Made by a program: the position numbers and the translations under genes | In this document: positions 24,249 through 33,254 of the stretch, piece after piece | Numbering within the stretch: the first letter of the stretch is position 1 | How the letters are laid out: every line of letters begins with the position of its first letter | Source of the DNA: a bacterium | GTDB lineage: Bacteria > Ratteibacteria > UBA8468 > B48-G9 > DSTR01 | Direction: 5' to 3' | DNA: 38,373 nucleotides | NCBI GenBank assembly: GCA_029551285.1 | Contig: JAKPFT010000084.1 | Location: 1-38,373 of the forward strand | The notes under the pieces: generated by a model | Told to the model about the DNA's origin: nothing | What the model saw: the letters and a program-made list of their open reading frames with translations, nothing else | Database searches by the model: none

Positions 24249-24802
24249 TGCTGCTCCATCAAACTCCAACCGGTTTCCAGGGCTTTACGGCTACTCTCCA
24301 GGGCCTCTTTCCGGCCCACAGTTTTCTCCAGGCCAGCCATAAGGTCAACCATCTCCAGCGGAAGATACTCCCGGTTGATCAGGCATCCTAACGCTCCGGC
24401 CATGACCATGTTCGCTACCTGAAGGTTGCCCAGTGATTCCGCCAGCTGGCTGGCGGCGATGTCAATGGTCTTAAACTTCAGTTCCGGGTCAGGACGCACC
24501 AGGGAAGAGTTCAGCAGCATCGTCCCGCCTGGTTTAATGTAGTGAGCCAGAAGTCTCAGCATCCTTTCCTGCATGAAGATGCCGGCATCCACCCGACCGC
24601 TCACCGGAGAAAGCAGTCCCCGGCGGCTGCTCATAATAATCAGGCAGTAAACATAGCCGCCCCTCATCTCCGCACCGTAGGCCGGCAGGCAGGAAACCTG
24701 CCACTGCCGGTTCATGGCTGCATAAGCCATCACCCGGCCCAAAGTCAGAATTCCCTGGCCGCCAGAACCAGCCGCCAGCACCCGCACATCTTTCCGGCTC
24801 AT
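24236..24802 (-). CDS. 2-oxoacid:ferredoxin oxidoreductase gamma subunit
   Basis: A 188-residue protein matching the gamma subunit of pyruvate, 2-oxoglutarate or 2-oxoisovalerate:ferredoxin oxidoreductases (KorC/VorC-type). It has the signature GSGGQGILTLGRVMAYAAM at 12-30, EMRGG, and a catalytic-partner fold of full family length. These enzymes convert 2-oxoacids and CoA to acyl-CoA, CO2 and reduced ferredoxin. No alpha, beta or delta subunit is present in the window, so this copy is orphaned. No Shine-Dalgarno precedes the ATG. The epimerase stop is nine bases upstream, so translation is probably coupled. Confidence 0.85.
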   Translation of the reverse strand: MSRKDVRVLAAGSGGQGILTLGRVMAYAAMNRQWQVSCLPAYGAEMRGGYVYCLIIMSSRRGLLSPVSGRVDAGIFMQERMLRLLAHYIKPGGTMLLNSSLVRPDPELKFKTIDIAASQLAESLGNLQVANMVMAGALGCLINREYLPLEMVDLMAGLEKTVGRKEALESSRKALETGWSLMEQQWKT

Positions 24803-24811
24803 TGTCTTAGA

Positions 24812-25777
24812 TTATGTCCACCAGGCTCTGGGTTTCGCTTCGCGAATGAGCACCTCTTTCAGGAACTTGACCGCCTTGGCTAAACCTTCGGCGGTACTCA
24901 TGAGACTGTCCTCGTGTTCAATGCTTAAAGTGCCATCGTAGCCCACCATTCTCAAGGTGGAGACAAAGTCGTTCCAGAACTCAGCTCCGTGGCCGTAGCC
25001 GACGGTGCGGAAAATCCAGGAGCGGTGAAACTCGTCAAGATAACTTTTGGTATCCAGCACTCCGTGCAGGCTGGTCTGGTAAGGATTTATGCGGCAATCC
25101 TTGGCATGGACGTGGTAGATGGCTGAACCCAGGTAACGGATGGCGGCAATCGGGTCAATACCCTGCCAGAAAAGGTGGCTGGGGTCAAAGTTGGTCCCGA
25201 TTTCCTCTCCGGCTGCCTGCCGCAGTTTCATCAGCGTCTCGGGATTATAAACGACAAAACCCGGATGCATCTCCAGACAGATCTGCTTTACATTGTGTTT
25301 CTTCGCAAAGGCTACTTCCTCCTTCCAGTAAGGGATGACCTTCGTTTCCCACTGCCACTTCAGCACCTCAGAAAAGTCGGTCGGCCAGGGACAGGTTACC
25401 CAGTTGGGAGACCTGGCCTGCTCGCCGTCACCAGGACAACCGGAAAAGGTAATTATCCGGCCCAGCCCTAACTTTTCTGCCAGAAGAATGGTGTCCCGCT
25501 GAGCCTTCCGGTGCGCCCGAGCAATCTCCGGGTCAGGGTGCAGCGGATTACCGTGGCAGGAAAGCGCAGAAATCTCCAGCCCTCTTTTCTCCACTGCCTT
25601 CTGAAAATTCTTCAACTTGCTTTCATCCTGAAGCAACTCCTCCGGCTTACAGTGGGCGTTGCCCGGATAGTTGCCCGTGCCGATTTCCACCGTGTCCACA
25701 CCAGCGGCTCTGGCGATGTCCAGCGCTTCTTCCAGACTCTTGTCTCCGAATAGTACCAGAAAAACCCCCAGTTTCAT
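24812..25777 (-). CDS. Sugar phosphate isomerase/epimerase (xylose-isomerase-like TIM barrel)
   Basis: A 321-residue AP-endonuclease-2/xylose-isomerase-like TIM barrel. Likely divalent-metal ligands are visible in order: the Glu of CLEMHPG, Asp and His of NFDPSHLFW, the second His of YHVHAKD, and Glu of SIEHED. It is close to the large IolE/YcjR-like family that isomerises or epimerises sugars and inositols in the cytosol. The substrate cannot be assigned. It heads a three-gene unit with the oxidoreductase gamma subunit and RtcB. ATG 25777 is preceded by a purine-rich GGGGGT site. Confidence 0.8.
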   Translation of the reverse strand: MKLGVFLVLFGDKSLEEALDIARAAGVDTVEIGTGNYPGNAHCKPEELLQDESKLKNFQKAVEKRGLEISALSCHGNPLHPDPEIARAHRKAQRDTILLAEKLGLGRIITFSGCPGDGEQARSPNWVTCPWPTDFSEVLKWQWETKVIPYWKEEVAFAKKHNVKQICLEMHPGFVVYNPETLMKLRQAAGEEIGTNFDPSHLFWQGIDPIAAIRYLGSAIYHVHAKDCRINPYQTSLHGVLDTKSYLDEFHRSWIFRTVGYGHGAEFWNDFVSTLRMVGYDGTLSIEHEDSLMSTAEGLAKAVKFLKEVLIREAKPRAWWT

Positions 25778-25804
25778 GGTTACCCCCTGGTTGTTCCGCG
25801 TAAA

Positions 25805-25832
25805 AGTTTAGCCCAGAAAACAAATTTGTCAA
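25805..25832 (-). promoter_or_regulatory. Promoter of the epimerase-gamma subunit-RtcB unit
   Basis: On the minus strand a perfect TTGACA (25832-25827) is followed after 16 bases by TAAACT (25810-25805), a fair -10. Confidence 0.5.
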
Positions 25833-25871
25833 TTATCCCCGGCGCCGGCCGGTAAGATAGTTGTCGCTTCG

Positions 25872-27746
25872 TTAGTTTGCTTCAGCCGCGGCCGGGCATT
25901 CAGCCGCAGCTGTCTGGCGAAACCAGTTAAGGAGCCAGTTTTCCAGCATCTGGAAATCAAGGACCTGGTGGAATTTCTCTTCGTCCTGCCACAGCCTTTT
26001 CTGTAATTGGTTCAATCTCTTTTTCGCCTGGTGTAGCTGCTGCTCTTTAAGCAGGGCAAGCAGTTTCAGCCACTCAACCAGAAAGGAGCGGTGATGAAGA
26101 AGCATCTGCCGGGAGCGGCTGGCTGGCAAAAGTTCCAGTTCTTTTTTCTTTTTCTCCAGAAAACTGAGCGCCTTCTTTATTTCGCCTTTTGAATACGGAG
26201 CGGTTTTCCCCGGTGGTCTTAACAGGAGTTCGTACAGTTGCTGGAAGTAGTGGTCCACGATTTTCCCGTTTTCTTTTCCAAAGGCCGCCTGAAGGTAGTT
26301 TTTCTTGACCTCCGCCAGGCTGATGTCTCTGTTCCAGAGAGTTTTCCCCATAACCACCATCGGCAGGCCCGTGGGGTAAAAAATTCTCTGCATCTGGCAG
26401 GAGAGCATTCCGTTCAACCCCAAATTTTTCAAATCTTTCATGTCCCGGTGAATTACCGAAGGCAGATTGGCTCCCAGGAAGTCAAGGTTCGCCCTCATGA
26501 AGTGGTAGTCAAAGAGGAAACTGTCTCCGGAAAAGCATCTCTTCCAGGCAGAATAACATTTCAAATTTTCTTTGTTGGTTCTCGGTCTGGCTTCATCAGG
26601 GCGTCCGCCGTGGTTTTCCACGGTACAGTCTGCCGCGGTCAGCGGATGGTAGTAGCACCTGGTAATGGGTGCAAACATGAAAATTAAATTATCTGCCCTG
26701 GCCGGTTTAATTCTGGTTGGCGGTCTCAGCGTATTTTCATAGCTTAAAAAGACTACTCTGGCTCCGGGCCTGACTGCCCTGGCCCTTTTGCTTATCTCTC
26801 TGACAAGTTTCATGTACCAGTCGGAAAGGGAAAACTTCTGGCAGACCGGACATTCACACCAGTTATGATGGGCGTCGGAAAGCCAGAAATGAAGGATATC
26901 CACTTCAGGATGCTTTTGAAGGTACTTTACCACCACGTCCACCAGGCGGTTAAAGGCTTTGGGGTTGGCGTAGCACAACTCGGTGTTGATGGGAATCTTT
27001 CCGAACAGTTGTCTCTTCCCTCCGGTCAGAGCCATCAATTCTTTTTTCTCCGGCGAGACCCGGCCGTGGTATGGCCACCAGCCAAGGTTAGGCAGCCCGA
27101 GAACTTCCGCCGTCCAGCCGTGGCCGCACCTCTCTAAAATCAGTCCCCGTTTTTTTATCTCCCGGATAACTTCCTCATCCATTTTTTTCACTGCCTGCAG
27201 GGTGAGCTTCCGACGCAGTTTTTTCACGCGGGTGTTTTCATAAAACCTTTTGAAGAAGAAAAGGGAATGCTGGAACTGAAGAAAGTACTCGTTAAAGCGG
27301 TGCTTGGCCATCCAGTCAATCATGGCCAGGACGTGTTCCTTGCCTGGATAGCCTTCAATCGTGATTCCCCGGTGCCGGTAAGAAGCTGTCTCCCGCAGGT
27401 TGAAACCTGTCAGCGGGATAGTTTTCAGCCGGGGAACGACCTCGCCCTCTTCTCCGGGGAAAAGAAAAGCAAAACCTAATTTTTCCAGATAGGCGTAAAC
27501 GGCAAAAAGGACGCTTCGGGGATTGGAACCGGAAAGGAAAAGACCATTCTTCTCTGATTGGATGATGATTTCGTCTTCAAATTCGGACCTTTTTTTTGCC
27601 AGGAAAAGATGGAGGCCATGCCGGGTATCACTCCGGACTGCTGGAATTAAGTCCAGGTCTTGCCCGCTGGCTTTTTTCAGGTATTTCTTCAGTTCTTCCG
27701 CGGCAAACTTCACCACCGGCTGGTTCTTTTGATAAAAGACCTGCAT
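25872..27746 (-). CDS. DUF4838 family protein (alpha-glucuronidase-like), copy 2
   Basis: A 624-residue protein starting with the accessory domain typical of this group (VVKFAAEELKKYLKKASGQDL). The DUF4838 core follows, with LEKLGFAFLFPGEEGE, an NWCECPVCQKF cysteine segment, and HYFQQLYELLLRPPGK near the end. It parallels the 800-residue copy but lacks that protein's large beta-rich C-terminal domain, ending instead in a charged helical region. There is no signal peptide. It begins 30 nt after the beta-mannosidase stop and has a GGGGGA site, so the two are probably expressed together on a mannose-containing or glucuronylated glycan. Composition is more AT-rich than in the first copy. Confidence 0.75.
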   Translation of the reverse strand: MQVFYQKNQPVVKFAAEELKKYLKKASGQDLDLIPAVRSDTRHGLHLFLAKKRSEFEDEIIIQSEKNGLFLSGSNPRSVLFAVYAYLEKLGFAFLFPGEEGEVVPRLKTIPLTGFNLRETASYRHRGITIEGYPGKEHVLAMIDWMAKHRFNEYFLQFQHSLFFFKRFYENTRVKKLRRKLTLQAVKKMDEEVIREIKKRGLILERCGHGWTAEVLGLPNLGWWPYHGRVSPEKKELMALTGGKRQLFGKIPINTELCYANPKAFNRLVDVVVKYLQKHPEVDILHFWLSDAHHNWCECPVCQKFSLSDWYMKLVREISKRARAVRPGARVVFLSYENTLRPPTRIKPARADNLIFMFAPITRCYYHPLTAADCTVENHGGRPDEARPRTNKENLKCYSAWKRCFSGDSFLFDYHFMRANLDFLGANLPSVIHRDMKDLKNLGLNGMLSCQMQRIFYPTGLPMVVMGKTLWNRDISLAEVKKNYLQAAFGKENGKIVDHYFQQLYELLLRPPGKTAPYSKGEIKKALSFLEKKKKELELLPASRSRQMLLHHRSFLVEWLKLLALLKEQQLHQAKKRLNQLQKRLWQDEEKFHQVLDFQMLENWLLNWFRQTAAAECPAAAEAN

Positions 27747-27776
27747 GCGTTCCCCCGCTGTTTCTCTTACTTCTCG

Positions 27777-30278
27777 TTAATCCTGGCCGTGACCTATTAC
27801 AGTTTTTACCGTTACCTTTTCCGGGCTCAACCGGCCAGTATAAGAAACCATGATTTCTCTTCTCTCCCCGGGCAACAGGTCAAAGTAACTATCTTCTGGA
27901 AGAGCGTCTTCAGGAAGCTGGAAATGAACCGCAGGTGCGAATACCTGGCTGGCCACGGATATCTTCCAGAGGTCTTTCCCCTGTTTTCTTATGCTCAGCG
28001 AAAGTTCTGGCTTCACCGTCCGCAAAAGGCGAAAGTCCTTTATCCGCAAGATAGCCGGAAGAATGTCTTTCCGGTTCATCCTGGCTATCCAGAGCGTGGT
28101 GGAAGCATCCTGGTTTCCCCTTTTGAAGGTGGCCAGAATTTTCCGTGTCAGCCCCGGACAAAAAATCTTCTTTTGCCTCAGGGCGCTTTCCTTACCATCA
28201 AAGGAAGTGTAGCCGCTGGTCAGAATTCCCTTCACCGGCTCCAGCAGGTCGTTGGCCATGGTAACGCTCACCAGGCCATCTTTTTCCCGCAGGATAAGCC
28301 GCACCGGTGCCAGCGCCCGTTTGACGAAGTACCAGGCAATCTTGCGACGCCGGTAATAGTCCATGATGGTCCAACCGATTTCTCCCCAGCAGTCTTCATA
28401 CATCCAGAAAAGGGCGCCATGACAATTTTCTCTCCGGCGAAACGAATCCAGGGAATAGCCGTACATCAGACCCTGGCAGAGTCCGCTGTAAAGCAGGTAT
28501 TGTTCCAGAGAAAGATTTTCCGGGTCGGCGTAGTGTTTCCTTATCCCTGCTTCCACGGTATTTTTTTCAAAGGTGTTGGTATGATGCTGCCAGGTCTTAC
28601 TCTTCCGGTCCACCGGTTCTTCCCCGAAGTAATCCAGGACAGTCTCCTTGACCGGAGCGCTCACATAGCCGTATTCCGAGACAAACAGGGCGCGGCATTG
28701 GTCGTACTCTTCCGGAGTAATGCGTTTGTTCATATCCGGGCTCATCATACAGTCGGCCCAGTGATGCCGGTCGCCAACATCGCTGGCATTGGGGATTTCT
28801 CCACCGTAGGGCGAACCGTTCCAGTAAGGAATTTCCGGGCAGTTGGTGCGGACTGTTTCCGGTAAGAGGTAATTATAAAGGGCGGCGCCACTTCTGGTTT
28901 TGCCCCGACGCCATTCGCCCAGAAGCTGGGTGCATTCGTTGTTTCCACACCAGAGAACCATACAGGGGTGGTTTCTCAAGCGCCGGGTCTGGTATTCTGC
29001 CTCTTTTTTTACTTCCTCCAGAAACCAGTCCAGGTGGTCAGGATAAGGGGCACAGGCAAACATGAAATCGTGCCACACCATAATCCCGTACCGGTCGCAA
29101 AGTTGATAAAAGGTCTCCGGTTCGTACCGACTGCCACCCCAGACGCGCAACATGTTGAAGTTTGCCTTCCGGGCTTCCTGGATAAGGTGTTCGTATTTTG
29201 CGGCCGTCACCCGGGCATAAATCGCGTCTGCTGGAATCCAGTTGGCGCCTTTGCAAAACACTTTCTTACCGTTAATTACGAAAGCAAACTTCCTGTCCGT
29301 GTCTAATTCCACAAACCGGATTCCGGTTTCAAATTCAGGGAAAGCAGAAACTTCTCCTTCCACGGCAAGTTTTACAGCAACCCGGTAGAGATGCGGTTGC
29401 CCTGTCCCGTTTGGCCACCACAATTCTGGATTCTTCACCGGGAGGGTAAACTCCACATAGTTCAGTCCTGACCTCAGAAGAGAAACCTTTTTCGCCTTCG
29501 TGACCGAACGGTCAGGAGCGGTAATTTTCACTTCAACGCTTCCCTCGCCGGTCCGGTAATAGTGAAGAAAATCAACGGTAAGTACAACCTCCAGAAAAAT
29601 TTCCTTCCCGTCACGAACCGGTTTTACCCGGACATCTCTCAGGCAACCTTTGCTGAAAGAAATTATCTTCGCCTCTCCGGCGATGGCCGTGGTTGCCACC
29701 CGGGGGCTCCAGTCCCAGCCAAAAGAATACTGTGGCTTTCTGACAAAGACCCGACGGGCATCCCCTCTTTCCGGACGATTGTTGGCCGCCTCTGTTGAGG
29801 CCCTGACACCCAGGCTATCCAGTTCGCTTTCTGTTACTTCTTCCACGCCGGAGGTCAACCGCACCAGTAAGGTGTTGGCTCCCTCAACCCGGAACTGGTT
29901 TTTCACCTGTCTCCGGAAAGGATAAAAGGCGCTCTCATGCCTTCCCAGACACAGCCCATTAAGAAAAACAGTGGCCCGGCCGTCCAGACCATCCAGTTCC
30001 AGCTCCACACTTTCTGCTTCCAGCCATTCCTTCCTTGTTTGAAAAGTCTTCCGGAACCACCAGGAGCGATTTTCGGTCCATTGAGCGTCAAAACTGTTCA
30101 ATCCGACCAGTGGCTCTTTGATCCGGCCTGACAAAATCAATCCCTGGTGAATATCTCCGGGCACAGGCTGAACCATCCAGGTAGTTTTTTCCTGAGCAAT
30201 TCTTGCGGCTTCCTCTTCCGTGGAGTCCAGCGGCTCATCCCGCAATTCCCAGTTTCCATTCAGAGAAAATTCCTTCAT
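27777..30278 (-). CDS. Glycoside hydrolase family 2 beta-mannosidase
   Basis: An 833-residue GH2 enzyme with the expected order: sugar-binding jelly roll (1-210, with SLNGNWELRD and PVPGDIH), Ig-like sandwich, TIM barrel from about 320, and C-terminal domains. The acid/base is E448 in VLWCGNNE and the nucleophile is E535 in FVSEYGY. The long form of the barrel start (KGANWIPADAIYARV) is characteristic of beta-mannosidases, which release mannose from the non-reducing ends of beta-mannosides. There is no signal peptide. ATG 30278 has a perfect GGAGG six bases away. It leads an operon with DUF4838 copy 2. Length and motifs are complete. Confidence 0.92.
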   Translation of the reverse strand: MKEFSLNGNWELRDEPLDSTEEEAARIAQEKTTWMVQPVPGDIHQGLILSGRIKEPLVGLNSFDAQWTENRSWWFRKTFQTRKEWLEAESVELELDGLDGRATVFLNGLCLGRHESAFYPFRRQVKNQFRVEGANTLLVRLTSGVEEVTESELDSLGVRASTEAANNRPERGDARRVFVRKPQYSFGWDWSPRVATTAIAGEAKIISFSKGCLRDVRVKPVRDGKEIFLEVVLTVDFLHYYRTGEGSVEVKITAPDRSVTKAKKVSLLRSGLNYVEFTLPVKNPELWWPNGTGQPHLYRVAVKLAVEGEVSAFPEFETGIRFVELDTDRKFAFVINGKKVFCKGANWIPADAIYARVTAAKYEHLIQEARKANFNMLRVWGGSRYEPETFYQLCDRYGIMVWHDFMFACAPYPDHLDWFLEEVKKEAEYQTRRLRNHPCMVLWCGNNECTQLLGEWRRGKTRSGAALYNYLLPETVRTNCPEIPYWNGSPYGGEIPNASDVGDRHHWADCMMSPDMNKRITPEEYDQCRALFVSEYGYVSAPVKETVLDYFGEEPVDRKSKTWQHHTNTFEKNTVEAGIRKHYADPENLSLEQYLLYSGLCQGLMYGYSLDSFRRRENCHGALFWMYEDCWGEIGWTIMDYYRRRKIAWYFVKRALAPVRLILREKDGLVSVTMANDLLEPVKGILTSGYTSFDGKESALRQKKIFCPGLTRKILATFKRGNQDASTTLWIARMNRKDILPAILRIKDFRLLRTVKPELSLSIRKQGKDLWKISVASQVFAPAVHFQLPEDALPEDSYFDLLPGERREIMVSYTGRLSPEKVTVKTVIGHGQD

Positions 30279-30305
30279 GGCCTGCCTCCAGTTGTACCCT
30301 GCATT

Positions 30306-30311
30306 ATTTTA
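30306..30311 (-). promoter_or_regulatory. Possible -10 box of the beta-mannosidase gene
   Basis: TAAAAT on the minus strand (30311-30306) lies 27 bases before the ATG. No clear -35 is present, and the intergenic region is divergent. Confidence 0.3.
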
Positions 30312-30377
30312 CACTTTGCGGAAAAGAAAAACAGGGAATGTTTCTCTTCTGAGATTAAGCAATCGGTGTTTTTCTGA

Positions 30378-30405
30378 TTGACGGGCGGACCGGCCAGGGT
30401 ATAAT
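30378..30405 (+). promoter_or_regulatory. Sigma-70 promoter of the AspA/AstE-like gene
   Basis: TTGACG (30378-30383) and a perfect TATAAT (30400-30405) with 16-base spacing make this one of the best promoters in the window. The predicted start lies about 20 bases before the ATG. Confidence 0.65.
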
Positions 30406-30433
30406 GTGGAGAAAATTCTTACCTGGAGGAAAG

Positions 30434-31441
30434 ATGAGACAGGCAGGAAAAAGTCAGCAGTTTCTGGAAACAAAAGACTATGCTCAGGGGGTAAGGGTAA
30501 GGTTGCCGGTGCTCGTCCTCACCGGGAAAAAGACCGGTCCCTTAGCCCTGGTCATTTCCAGTCAGCATGGCCGGGAACTCAACGGGGTCGCTGTTATTGA
30601 AAGGGTGTGGAGAAGCCTCTCCCCGGAAAAGGTGAAAGGCAGAATTGTCTTTCTGCCGGTGATGAATCCTCTGGCGGTGCGCATGCGACGGCAGGATTTT
30701 CCCGTTGAAGAACCGCGGTTCAGACCGACCGGTGTTTCTCAACTGCTGTACAACATGAACCGGAAATGGCCACCTGCGCTAGGGGATGACACCTATGCCG
30801 GTGCTGTGGCTGAGGCGGTCTGGAAAACTTACTGGAAACACGCTGACCTTTCTCTGGACCTGCACGGCTGGACCGATAGAAGCCTTTCCCTGGCCTGGGC
30901 TCACCGGAAGCATCTCAAACTTCTCCGGTCTTATGGTTTTCCCTACCACATGGTGGTGGATGAAGTTCCGCAGGACCGGGGTATGAGCGAAACCTCGGCG
31001 TTTCAGGCAGGAATTCCCCATCTGGTGAACGAACTGGCCCCCCAGAACACCATCGTTCCCGAAATTGTCAACCTGGGCGCCAGGTGCGTGATGAATCTCT
31101 TTCGGGCAGCCGGGATGCTGTCAGGCGAACTGCAACTGCCGCCAGTTCAGTACGAATTCAACCAGAAACATGAGGAAATAGAGGCCAGAACACCGGTGGA
31201 GGGGCTGCTGCTGCCAGAGGCAAAACCAGGTGATTTTCTCCGCCAGGGAGAACCGGTGGCCAGGGTCCTTTCTCTGGAGACACTGAAAACGCTCTGGCAG
31301 TTTCGCACCCCAAAAGAGGCACTGGTCTTTAACCTGGGCGGCTCTGGCTGGGGAGAAGACTCCCCACCCAGCAATATCGTCTTTCCCGGTCAGTTAGTAT
31401 CCCTGCTCAAAGTTCCAGACGCCATCATCAAAAACGGGTAA
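30434..31441 (+). CDS. Succinylglutamate desuccinylase / aspartoacylase family metallohydrolase
   Basis: A 335-residue zinc hydrolase of the AspA/AstE branch of the M14 carboxypeptidase fold. Zinc ligands are H45 and E48 in SQHGRELNG and H144 in LDLHG; E200 in LVNELAP is the probable catalytic glutamate. A C-terminal beta-barrel-like part (PVEGLLLPEAKPGDFLRQGEPVA) is typical of the family. Relatives remove acyl groups from amino acids or amino sugars, or hydrolyse peptide-like bonds. The substrate here is unknown. The start is ATG 30434, with GGAGG five bases upstream; an earlier in-frame ATG at 30404 overlaps the -10 box and is rejected. No signal peptide. Confidence 0.85.
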   Translation: MRQAGKSQQFLETKDYAQGVRVRLPVLVLTGKKTGPLALVISSQHGRELNGVAVIERVWRSLSPEKVKGRIVFLPVMNPLAVRMRRQDFPVEEPRFRPTGVSQLLYNMNRKWPPALGDDTYAGAVAEAVWKTYWKHADLSLDLHGWTDRSLSLAWAHRKHLKLLRSYGFPYHMVVDEVPQDRGMSETSAFQAGIPHLVNELAPQNTIVPEIVNLGARCVMNLFRAAGMLSGELQLPPVQYEFNQKHEEIEARTPVEGLLLPEAKPGDFLRQGEPVARVLSLETLKTLWQFRTPKEALVFNLGGSGWGEDSPPSNIVFPGQLVSLLKVPDAIIKNG

Positions 31442-31579
31442 TCTCGATTTCCCGGATAAACCTTCTCAGGCTGACCCGGCTTTATGGTGACCGGTGTTTC
31501 ACCAGCACGGAAAGACGGCCGTAACTTCATTTGAGACCATTTTTTCGGAATCGGGCATAAGAACCTTCCGCTGCAACTG

Positions 31580-31588
31580 TGGTAAAAT
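31580..31588 (+). promoter_or_regulatory. Extended -10 promoter of the secreted esterase gene
   Basis: TGGTAAAAT at 31580-31588 is an extended -10. The ATG follows after 25 bases with an AGGAG site between. Confidence 0.45.
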
Positions 31589-31613
31589 CTCTCATGAAAA
31601 GGAGCGGTGACCG

Positions 31614-33056
31614 ATGAAAAAGTTGATGGCCCTTACCGGGCTGACTTTTCTTTTCTGCTCAACCGGAGCGTTTTCCATGACCTGCAATCTTGCCAGGCCG
31701 TATGAGGCCGGCAATCTCACCCGAACCATCCCTGTGTTCTCCAGGGTAAGACCGGACCTTCTCTTTGAAAAAGGGGATACCATTGAAATTTTTGCCTTTC
31801 CGAAGAGCCGACCCTTACGTTGCAGCTGGTCGCTCAGCCACAATATGGTGGAACAGCCCCTGACTTCCCGGGCCGGAGAAATCTGTCTGGACCAGAGTGT
31901 CCGTTTCGTCATCCCGGAAGAGATTTTAAGTCCGGGGTTTTACGATTTAAGGTTCACCATCTGGTCAACCGCAACGGACAAGGAAGAAGGAAAAACCACC
32001 TTCGGCTACGAAGTTGAGCGCATGACGGTCGTTGATTCCCGGCCGGAAGATTTTGCCCACTTCTGGTCAAAGGCGCGCGAAGAGGTCAGCCATACCCAGC
32101 TGGACGCAGAGGAAAAGTTTGTCCGGGAAATGGAAGATGCGGAAATTTCCCTTTACAACCGGCAGCAAGCCTCTCTGCCGGAAATTCCTGACCCGGAAGG
32201 TCGGCGCTACAAAAAAATTAAGGTGTACAGGGTTTCCTTCAGTGCGCCAGGTGACCGAAGGCTTTACGGATGGCTGACCGTACCGGTGGGCGAGGGGCCC
32301 TTTCCGGCGATGCTGGTCCTGCCCGGGGCTGGCAATGGCAAACTCCCCATTCCCGCAGAGCACGCCAGGCACGGTTTTGTCAGCCTGATGCTCCAGATAC
32401 ACGGAGAGGATGTTGACCAGGAAAACTACTCCAGCCCGCCCGGTTATCTGGCCTATCTACGGTCAGGTTTTCCCCGGTCAAGCAAGGACGATTACTACTA
32501 CAACGTAATTCTCGGCTGCCTGCAGGCGGTCAGGTATCTTGTCTCCAGAAAGGATGTTGACCCAGATAAAGTGGCGGTAGTCGGTGGTTCTCAGGGCGGC
32601 TACTTAGCCGTGGCTACCGCGGCTTTTTCTCCCGGGGTGAAAGCCGTGGTCAGCGCCCTCTGCTTTTATGCCTACTTTCCCTACCGGGACCTGGTCGCCC
32701 ACCTCAACCAGGTGAAGGATGCCGGCCCCAGGGAACTCATTCCTCCTTTTGATGGGAAAAACCCCAGGCAGCGGCACCAGGGCTATTTTGACGCAGCCAA
32801 CCTGGCTAATTTTGTTCAGGTGCCAACACTGATGTTAGGCTGCCTGGCCGACACGCCTTCACCCGCGACCACGGTTTACGCTGTTTACCGGAATTTGAAA
32901 GGAGAGAAGAAACTTCTCTTGAGTGTGGGTACCAACCACGACCTCGTGCTGGCTTTTGAACAGTTCGCCTGGCGCTGGCTGGAAAATCTCTTCCAGTTAG
33001 AGAAAAAGGAAGCCTTCACGGTCCTGGAGAGAATTAAAAAGGGCGAGGAGCCATAA
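31614..33056 (+). CDS. Secreted acetyl-xylan-esterase-like alpha/beta hydrolase
   Basis: A 480-residue protein with a Sec signal peptide (MKKLMALTGLTFLF, cut near residue 21). Residues about 25-140 form a beta-rich N-terminal domain, followed by the acetyl xylan esterase (AXE1/CE7-like) fold from about 140. The triad is Ser326 in GGSQGG, a probable Asp413 (GCLADTPSP) and His442 (GTNHD). An RSS/YYYN segment before the nucleophile matches the family. It would deacetylate sugars or oligosaccharides outside the cytoplasm. It has its own promoter, with AGGAG nine bases before ATG 31614, and follows the AspA/AstE-like gene. Confidence 0.82.
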   Translation: MKKLMALTGLTFLFCSTGAFSMTCNLARPYEAGNLTRTIPVFSRVRPDLLFEKGDTIEIFAFPKSRPLRCSWSLSHNMVEQPLTSRAGEICLDQSVRFVIPEEILSPGFYDLRFTIWSTATDKEEGKTTFGYEVERMTVVDSRPEDFAHFWSKAREEVSHTQLDAEEKFVREMEDAEISLYNRQQASLPEIPDPEGRRYKKIKVYRVSFSAPGDRRLYGWLTVPVGEGPFPAMLVLPGAGNGKLPIPAEHARHGFVSLMLQIHGEDVDQENYSSPPGYLAYLRSGFPRSSKDDYYYNVILGCLQAVRYLVSRKDVDPDKVAVVGGSQGGYLAVATAAFSPGVKAVVSALCFYAYFPYRDLVAHLNQVKDAGPRELIPPFDGKNPRQRHQGYFDAANLANFVQVPTLMLGCLADTPSPATTVYAVYRNLKGEKKLLLSVGTNHDLVLAFEQFAWRWLENLFQLEKKEAFTVLERIKKGEEP

Positions 33057-33254
33057 GGTTACCGTGGCGAAGAAAACTGGTCAAGGCAAACCTTTCCCAT
33101 TCCACCCGGAACTCTGAGAAAAGGCGTCAACACTCTTTTCTTTATCACTGCGACTTCTCTGAAAGGCGTACCGAAATGGTACCAGTGCTGCCTTTATGCT
33201 TTCGGAAGCGGTAATTAAACTGGCTATTGTATAAGCTGACTAATAATCGTCTTG

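Noticed and set aside
27660..28865. 401-codon plus-strand ORF opposite the beta-mannosidase and DUF4838 genes
   Set aside because: It spans the end of one recognised gene and the start of another, has low-quality composition and no family features.
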